In this document: piece by piece, positions 57,035-64,000 of the stretch
How positions within the stretch are numbered: position 1 is the stretch's first letter
Layout of the letters: every line of letters starts with the position of its first letter
Assembly: GCA_030144725.1 (NCBI GenBank)
Contig: JASKMD010000201.1
Span: 1 to 64,000 of the forward strand
Direction: 5' to 3'
From: Haematococcus lacustris
Lineage: Eukaryota > Chlorophyta > Chlorophyceae > Chlamydomonadales > Haematococcaceae
DNA length: 64,000 bases
Position numbers and translations under genes: made by a program
Notes under the pieces: model-generated
Database searches by the model: none
What the model was told of the DNA's origin: nothing
Seen by the model: only the letters and a program-made list of their open reading frames with translations

Positions 57035-57454
57035 ATGGCCCCCAAGACTGAGTCCGCCAAGGCAGCCCCCGCCAGTGGCCGCAAGGGCAGCAGTGGCAAG
57101 AAGGCGGTGAGCCGCTCCAGCAAGGCCGGCCTGGCCTTCCCCGTGGGCCGCATCGCCCGCTACCTGAAGAAGGGCAAGTACGCGGAGCGCGTGGGTGCCG
57201 GTGCCCCTGTTTACCTGGCCGCCGTGCTGGAGTACCTGGTGGCCGAGGTGCTGGAGCTGGCCGGCAACGCTGCCCGCGACAACAAGAAGACCCGCATCGT
57301 GCCCCGCCACATCCAGCTGGCCGTGCGCAACGACGAGGAGCTGAGCAAGCTGCTGGGCCAGGTCACCATCGCCTCCGGTGGCGTGCTGCCCAACATCCAG
57401 GCCGTGCTGATGCCCAAGAAGACCAGCAAGAAGGGCGAGTCTGAGGAGGCGTAA
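57035..57454 (+). CDS. histone H2A
   Basis: A complete intronless gene for 139 residues. It has a Lys/Ser/Ala-rich N-tail, then [20 protein letters not shown], the acidic-patch helix region [20 protein letters not shown], and [20 protein letters not shown]. The tail ends SKKGESEEA without an SQEF-like motif, so it is canonical H2A rather than H2A.X, and it lacks the H2A.Z pattern. Confidence 0.98.
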   Translation: MAPKTESAKAAPASGRKGSSGKKAVSRSSKAGLAFPVGRIARYLKKGKYAERVGAGAPVYLAAVLEYLVAEVLELAGNAARDNKKTRIVPRHIQLAVRNDEELSKLLGQVTIASGGVLPNIQAVLMPKKTSKKGESEEA

Positions 57455-57509
57455 GCACCCGACCAGCCACTGCCCAGCAGCCCCCTTCATCGACCCTGCA
57501 TACCCAACC

Positions 57510-57525
57510 GGTGTTTCTCAACACC
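57510..57525 (+). promoter_or_regulatory. histone 3' stem-loop of H2A (variant loop)
   Basis: GGTGTT-TCTC-AACACC, 55 nt after the H2A stop. The loop differs from the TTTC/TTTT loops of H4, H2B and H3; the stem is identical. Confidence 0.88.
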
Positions 57526-58399
57526 ACTAACCCAAAGGGAACAAGCCATGATCTTGGTTACGTGCTGTCTGCACCCTTTGTCGCTCATGTCATCTCACCC
57601 TAGCCTAGCCAAGTTGCCGCGCAAGTTCATTGATATGAGGGCAGCACTCGTCGAAAAGATTGCAACCAAAGTTGTATGTTGTGTCATGAAACTTGGTACA
57701 CAGCACTTTCTCGGGGTATGTATGGGGGTGGGATGAAAATACTGGATGACACATGAGAATTTTCATATGTGATTTATAAGTTGATGCGTTGGAATGATAA
57801 TGATAAAGGAAGCCAGCCACCTGGAAAAAAAACAACCTTTGGTGACACACATAGTGCGATCTTTTCCTAGAGCGAGCAGCAGCGGGTACACCATGCATGA
57901 GGAGGGCAGCAAGCTACAGTGAAATGTTGATGACATAAGCACATCCAGCTCCGGGTAGGGTAGGGTTCTGGCTATGGTTCATACCTGCTGAAAACAGGTC
58001 ATCCCTTGCTGCTTCATTAGACATGTGCCGCTGCAATCTGCATATGGCAGGGTTGTTTGTCAGTACAGGGTTGCTATGGTGGCGTGAGTCATGGCTGAGT
58101 TTTGCTTTGTTTTAGCTTTGCATGGCACCTACCTCGATGCAGCATCTTGAAAGAAAGAAAGACTAGGCCCTCACCGTCCGGCGTGCATTAAGGGAGGAGA
58201 GAAGCCTCGTGGCATGCCCTTGCTACCCTCCCACCAGAGACTTGTTGTGGGGGGGTGGGGGGGGAGGGTTGCCAGGCTACCGGGCGCACCCAGGGGCCAT
58301 GTCTACATCCTCCCTCCCCCGCAAAGCTCATGCAGTCGGTACCCTTGTCCAACCATCTTGAAATCCGTCAAGTGCCAGCACTGCCTTGAAGCGTGCACA
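57526..58399. other. intergenic, no gene seen
   Basis: AT-richer spacer between the H2A stem-loop and the large minisatellite. It contains GGGTAGGGTAGGG near 57953 and no supported coding region. Confidence 0.4.
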
Positions 58400-61300
58400 G
58401 AGCAGTAGTGGGGGTGGTGCAGCCGGTAGCGGTGGGTGTGGGGGCGGTGGGGGCGGTGGGTGTGGGGGTGGTGCAGCCGGTAGCGGTGGGTGTGGGGGTG
58501 GTGGGGGCGGTGGGTGTGGGGGTGGTGCAGCCGGTAGCGGTGGGTGTGGGGGCGGTGGGGGCGGTGGGTGTGGGGGTGGTGCAGCCGGTAGCGGTGGGTG
58601 TGGGGGCGGTGGGGGCGGTGGGTGTGGGGGTGGTGCAGCCGGTAGCGGTGGGTGTGGGGGTGGTGGGGGCGGTGGGTGTGGGGGTGGTGCAGCCGGTAGC
58701 GGTGGGTGTGGGGGCGGTGGGGGCGGTGGGTGTGGGGGTGGTGCAGCCGGTAGCGGTGGGTGTGGGGGCGGTGGGGGCGGTGGGTGTGGGGGTGGTGCAG
58801 CCGGTAGCGGTGGGTGTGGGGGTGGTGGGGGCGGTGGGTGTGGGGGTGGTGCAGCCGGTAGCGGTGGGTGTGGGGGCGGTGGGGGCGGTGGGTGTGGGGG
58901 TGGTGCAGCCGGTAGCGGTGGGTGTGGGGGTGGTGGGGGCGGTGGGTGTGGGGGTGGTGCAGCCGGTAGCGGTGGGTGTGGGGGCGGTGGGGGCGGTGGG
59001 TGTGGGGGTGGTGCAGCCGGTAGCGGTGGGTGTGGGGGCGGTGGGGGCGGTGGGTGTGGGGGTGGTGCAGCCGGTAGCGGTGGGTGTGGGGGTGGTGGGG
59101 GCGGTGGGTGTGGGGGTGGTGCAGCCGGTAGCGGTGGGTGTGGGGGCGGTGGGGGCGGTGGGTGTGGGGGTGGTGCAGCCGGTAGCGGTGGGTGTGGGGG
59201 TGGTGGGGGCGGTGGGTGTGGGGGTGGTGCAGCCGGTAGCGGTGGGTGTGGGGGCGGTGGGGGCGGTGGGTGTGGGGGTGGTGCAGCCGGTAGCGGTGGG
59301 TGTGGGGGTGGTGGGGGCGGTGGGTGTGGGGGTGGTGCAGCCGGTAGCGGTGGGTGTGGGGGCGGTGGGGGCGGTGGGTGTGGGGGTGGTGCAGCCGGTA
59401 GCGGTGGGTGTGGGGGTGGTGGGGGCGGTGGGTGTGGGGGTGGTGCAGCCGGTAGCGGTGGGTGTGGGGGTGGTGGGGGCGGTGGGTGTGGGGGTGGTGC
59501 AGCCGGTAGCGGTGGGTGTGGGGGTGGTGGGGGCGGTGGGTGTGGGGGTGGTGCAGCCGGTAGCGGTGGGTGTGGGGGTGGTGGGGGCGGTGGGTGTGGG
59601 GGTGGTGCAGCCGGTAGCGGTGGGTGTGGGGGTGGTGGGGGCGGTGGGTGTGGGGGTGGTGCAGCCGGTAGCGGTGGGTGTGGGGGTGGTGGGGGCGGTG
59701 GGTGTGGGGGTGGTGCAGCCGGTAGCGGTGGGTGTGGGGGCGGTGGGGGCGGTGGGTGTGGGGGTGGTGCAGCCGGTAGCGGTGGGTGTGGGGGTGGTGG
59801 GGGCGGTGGGTGTGGGGGTGGTGCAGCCGGTAGCGGTGGGTGTGGGGGCGGTGGGTGTGGGGGTGGTGCAGCCGGTAGCGGTGGGTGTGGGGGTGGTGGG
59901 GGCGGTGGGTGTGGGGGTGGTGCAGCCGGTAGCGGTGGGTGTGGGGGTGGTGGGGGCGGTGGGTGTGGGGGTGGTGCAGCCGGTAGCGGTGGGTGTGGGG
60001 GCGGTGGGTGTGGGGGTGGTGCAGCCGGTAGCGGTGGGTGTGGGGGTGGTGGGGGCGGTGGGTGTGGGGGTGGTGCAGCCGGTAGCGGTGGGTGTGGGGG
60101 CGGTGGGGGCGGTGGGTGTGGGGGTGGTGCAGCCGGTAGCGGTGGGTGTGGGGGCGGTGGGGGCGGTGGGTGTGGGGGTGGTGCAGCCGGTAGCGGTGGG
60201 TGTGGGGGTGGTGGGGGCGGTGGGTGTGGGGGTGGTGCAGCCGGTAGCGGTGGGTGTGGGGGCGGTGGGGGCGGTGGGTGTGGGGGTGGTGCAGCCGGTA
60301 GCGGTGGGTGTGGGGGTGGTGGGGGCGGTGGGTGTGGGGGTGGTGCAGCCGGTAGCGGTGGGTGTGGGGGTGGTGGGGGCGGTGGGTGTGGGGGTGGTGC
60401 AGCCGGTAGCGGTGGGTGTGGGGGTGGTGGGGGCGGTGGGTGTGGGGGTGGTGCAGCCGGTAGCGGTGGGTGTGGGGGTGGTGGGGGCGGTGGGTGTGGG
60501 GGTGGTGCAGCCGGTAGCGGTGGGTGTGGGGGTGGTGGGGGCGGTGGGTGTGGGGGTGGTGCAGCCGGTAGCGGTGGGTGTGGGGGTGGTGGGGGCGGTG
60601 GGTGTGGGGGTGGTGCAGCCGGTAGCGGTGGGTGTGGGGGCGGTGGGGGCGGTGGGTGTGGGGGTGGTGCAGCCGGTAGCGGTGGGTGTGGGGGTGGTGG
60701 GGGCGGTGGGGGTGGGGGTGGTGCAGCCGGTAGCGGTGGGTGTGGGGGCGGTGGGTGTGGGGGTGGTGCAGCCGGTAGCGGTGGGTGTGGGGGTGGTGGG
60801 GGCGGTGGGTGTGGGGGTGGTGCAGCCGGTAGCGGTGGGTGTGGGGGTGGTGGGGGCGGTGGGGGTGGGGGTGGTGCAGCCGGTAGCGGTGGGTGTGGGG
60901 GCGGTGGGTGTGGGGGTGGTGCAGCCGGTAGCGGTGGGTGTGGGGGTGGTGCAGCCGGTAGCGGTGGGTGTGGGGGTGGTGGGGGCGGTGGGTGTGGGGG
61001 TGGTGCAGCCGGTAGCGGTGGGTGTGGGGGTGGTGGGGGCGGTGTGTGTGGGGGTGGTGCAGCCGGTAGCGGTGGGTGTGGGGGCGGTGGGTGTGGGGGT
61101 GGTGCAGCCGGTAGCGGTGGGTGTGGGGGTGGTGGGGGCGGTGGGTGTGGGGGTGGTGCAGCCGGTAGCGGTGGGTGTGGGGGTGGTGGGGGCGGTGGGT
61201 GTGGGGGTGGTGCAGCCGGTAGCGGTGGGTGTGGGGGTGGTGGGGGCGGTGGGTGTGGGGGTGGTGCGGTCGGTAGCGGTGGGTGTGGGGGTGGTGCAGC

Positions 61301-62955
61301 CGGTAGCGGTGGGTGTGGGGGTGGTGCAGCCGGTAGCGGTGGGTGTGGGGGTGGTGGGGGCGGTGGGTGTGGGGGTGGTGCAGCCGGTAGCGGTGGGTGT
61401 GGGGGTGGTGCAGCCGGCAGCGGTGGGTGTGGGGGTGGTGGGGGCGGTGGGTGTGGGGGTGGTGCAGTCGGTAGCGGTGGGTGTGGGGGTGGTGCAGCCG
61501 GTAGCGGTGGGTGTGGGGGTGGTGGGGGCGGTGGCGGTGAGTGTGGGGGTGGTGGGGGCGGTGGGTGTGGGGGCGGTGGGTGTGGGCGTGGCGCAGCCGG
61601 CAGCGGTGGGTGTGGGGGTGGTGGGGGCGGTGGGTGTGGGGGTGGTGCAGCCGGTAGCGGTGGGTGTGGGGGTGGTGCAGCCGGTAGCGGTGGGTGTGGG
61701 GGCGGTGGTTGTGGGGGTGGTGGGGGCGGTGGGTGTGGGGGTGGTGGGGGCGGTGGTGTGGGGGTGGTGCAGTCGGTAGCGGTGGGTGTGGGGGTGGTGC
61801 AGCCGGTAGCGGTGGGTGTGGGGGTGGTGGGGGCGGTGGGTGTGGGGGCGGTGGGTGTGGGGGTGGTGCAGCCGGTAGCGGTGGGTGTGGGGGTGGTGCA
61901 GCCGGTAGCGGTGGGTGTGGGGGCGGTGGTTGTGGGGGTGGTGGGGGCGGTGGGTGTGGGGGTGGTGGGGGCGGTGGGGGTGGGGGTGGTGCAGCCGGTA
62001 GCGGTGGGTGTGGGGGTGGTGGAGGCGGTGGGTGTGGGGGCGGTGGGTGTGGGGGTGGTGCAGCCAGTAGCGGTGGGTGTGGGGGTGGTGGGGGCGGTGG
62101 CGGTGAGTGTGGGGGTGGTGGGGGCGGTGGGTGTGGGGGTGGTGCAGCCGGTAGCGGTGGGTGTGGGGGTGGTGGTTGTGGGGGTGGTGGGGGCGGTGGG
62201 TGTGGGGGCGGTGGGTGTGGGCGTGGTGCAGCCGGCAGCGGTGGGTGTGGGGGTGGTGGGGGCGGTGGGTGTGGGGGCGGTGGGTGTGGGGGTGGTGCAG
62301 CCGGTAGCGGTGGGTGTGGGGGTGGTGGGGGCGGTGGGTGTGGGGGCGGTGGGTGTGGGGGTGGTGCAGCCGGTAGCGGTGGGTGTGGGGGTGGTGGGGG
62401 CGGTGGGTGTGGGGGCGGTGGGTGTGGGCGTGGTGCAGCCGGCAGCGGTGGGTGTGGGGGTGGTGGAGGCGGTGGGTGTGGGGGCGGTGGGTGTGGGGGT
62501 GGTGCAGCCAGTAGCGGTGGGTGTGGGGGTGGTGGGGGCGGTGGGTGTGGGGGTGGTGCAGCCGGTAGCGGTGGGTGTGGGGGTGGTGGGGGCGGTGGGT
62601 GTGGGGGCGGTGGGTGTGGGGGTGGTGCAGCCGGTAGCGGTGGGTGTGGGGGTGGTGGGGGCGGTGGGTGTGGGGGTGGTGCAGCCGGTAGCGGTGGGTG
62701 TGGGGGTGGTGGGGGCGGTGGGTGTGGGGGCGGTGGGTGTGGGGGTGGTGCAGCCGGTAGCGGTGGGTGTGGGGGTGGTGGGGGCGGTGGGTGTGGGGGT
62801 GGTGCAGCCGGTAGCGGTGGGTGTGGGGGTGGTGGGGGCGGTGGGTGTGGGGGTGGTGCAGCCGGTAGCGGTGGGTGTGGGGGTGGTGCAGCCGGTAGCG
62901 GTGGGTGTGGGGGTGGTGGGGGCGGTGGGTGTGGGGGTGGTGCAGCCGGTCGTGC
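58400..62955. repeat. 4.5-kb minisatellite of about 54-bp G-rich units
   Basis: About 84 copies of a unit that combines GCAGCCGGTAGCG with one or two GTGGGTGTGGGGGTG modules and a GTGGGGGCG spacer. Units with missing or additional modules become more common to the right of about 60700. Unit lengths are multiples of three, so several frames are open over 1,100-1,600 codons (Gly/Ala/Cys, Val/Gly, Pro/His). No start context, splice site or family supports any of them. Confidence 0.93.
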
Positions 62956-63210
62956 CTTGGCTGTGTGAATGAGCTGTTCTCTTGCAACTGGCCCCTCTGG
63001 CATCCATGTAACCTGGAAGAGCAGCCAGGATCTCCCAATGGTGGTACAGGGCCAGGACTTGAAAAATGATGTGAGGACATGTGTTCGGATCAGCAGGACC
63101 CACCAGAGGACTCGCCAAGCCCTACTTTACCTGCTATTGGCGTCTTACACTGCACAACACACTCTCCGTACACTCGTATTCACAGCCCGCAGTTCGTGAA
63201 ACCCGCAGCA

Positions 63211-64000
63211 ATGTCCGAGACTGCCCTCGCCCCAGCTCCCGCGCCCAAGCCCAAGGTCAGCAAGCCCAAGGCGGCCCCTACTCACCCCGGCTTCACCGCC
63301 ATGATTGTCGAGAGCATCTCCGCCCTGAAGGAGCGCACTGGCAGCAGCCTGCCCGCTATCAAGAAGTGGATTCAGACCAAGGTTAGCGTGGCCAACTGAC
63401 ACCCACACAACCGTGTCCTCGTACGACCTCCCAACCCGCCTTCGTGCTGTCCTTGATAGCTTAACATGCCATGCCACAATGCTGCTGTGCTGTTCCTGCT
63501 GCAGTATGCCAAGGACCTGCCCGCCAACTGGGAGAAGATCCTGTCAGTCCAGCTGAAGCGCATGGCTGACACCGGCGCCCTGGTCAGGGTCAAGGCCAGC
63601 TTCAAGCTGGGTGAGGCCACCAAGAAGGCCGCGACCAAGAAGGCCACCACCCCCAAGAAGCCTGCTGCACCCAAGGCTGCCAAGCCCGCTGCTACTGCCA
63701 AGCCCAAGGCCGCAGACGTCAAGAAGCCGGCTGCCACCAAGAAGGCTGTCACCCCTGCCAGCAAGCCCAAGGCAGCAGCGGCAGCCAAGAAGGCACCAGC
63801 TGCAGCCAAGCCCAAGCCTGCAGCCACCAAGCCCAAGGCAGCAGCCAAGCCTGCTGCAGCCAAGCCCAAGGTCCCAAGGGCAGCTCAGCCTGTCAAGCCA
63901 GCAGGTGTGAAGAAGGTCAAGGCGGCAGCACCCAAGGCAGCAGCGCCCAGCAAGGCTGCTGCTCCCAAGGCCGCCAAGAAGGCAGCAGCACCCAAGGCCC
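63211..64000 (+). CDS. linker histone H1 (3' end beyond window)
   Basis: H1 binds linker DNA and compacts chromatin. Exon 1 is 63211-63381 and exon 2 starts at 63505 (GTTAGC donor, CTGCAG acceptor, phase 0). The globular winged-helix domain spans the intron: THPGFTAMIVESISALKERT, SSLPAIKKWIQTK then YAKDLPANWEKILSVQLKRM and GALVRVKASFKL. The C-tail is Lys/Ala/Pro-rich with many AAPKAA and AAKPK units and is still open at the window edge. Unlike the core histones here it has an intron. Confidence 0.95.

Noticed and set aside
58303..63118. Open frames of 1,100-1,600 codons on both strands (Gly/Cys, Val/Gly, Pro/His)
   Set aside because: Several frames are open at once because unit lengths are multiples of three. 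There is no start context, splice support or family.

Overview
The window is nuclear DNA from a GC-rich eukaryote, most likely a chlorophyte green alga of the Chlamydomonadales type. The genes carry many short exons with GT-AG and occasional GC-AG introns. There is a chloroplast-type ClpC with a transit peptide, a plant-type ferritin, replication-dependent histones in divergent pairs with 3' stem-loops, and very long G/C-rich minisatellites inside introns. The genus is an inference. A run of 500 N (40813-41312) marks a scaffold gap.

Left part (1-7 kb): the 3' ten exons of PAF1 (+), with a Copia-type retroelement remnant in one intron. Next come two spliceosomal Sm genes arranged head to head, SmF (-) and SmD3 (+). 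From 7.4 to 23.7 kb lies one large minus-strand gene for a Gln-rich coiled-coil protein of unrecognised family. It contains a coding 36-bp minisatellite (about 53 copies of a 12-residue unit) and an intron that is almost entirely a 7.15-kb array of 10-bp units.

Middle part (24-47 kb): a 5'-truncated LINE-type reverse transcriptase (+), a seven-exon chloroplast ferritin (+), a 1.7-kb segment bounded by a perfect 26-bp inverted repeat that encloses an unknown spliced gene (-), a JMJD7-like JmjC hydroxylase (+), and clpC (+), which is interrupted by the N gap. Three single-base excesses in homopolymers break conserved exons of the last two genes and look like sequencing errors.

Right part (48-64 kb): a histone cluster. 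H3 (-) and H4 (+) are divergent, H2B (-) and H2A (+) are divergent, and an intron-containing H1 (+) runs off the end. The H2B gene is split after codon 53 by a 2773-bp element with perfect 18-bp terminal inverted repeats and a 2-bp target duplication. The element has TCGA-rich subterminal repeats and possible spliced cargo. A 4.5-kb minisatellite of about 54-bp units separates H2A from H1. All exon boundaries were read by eye from splice consensus, reading phase and family similarity; no alignment or search was run.
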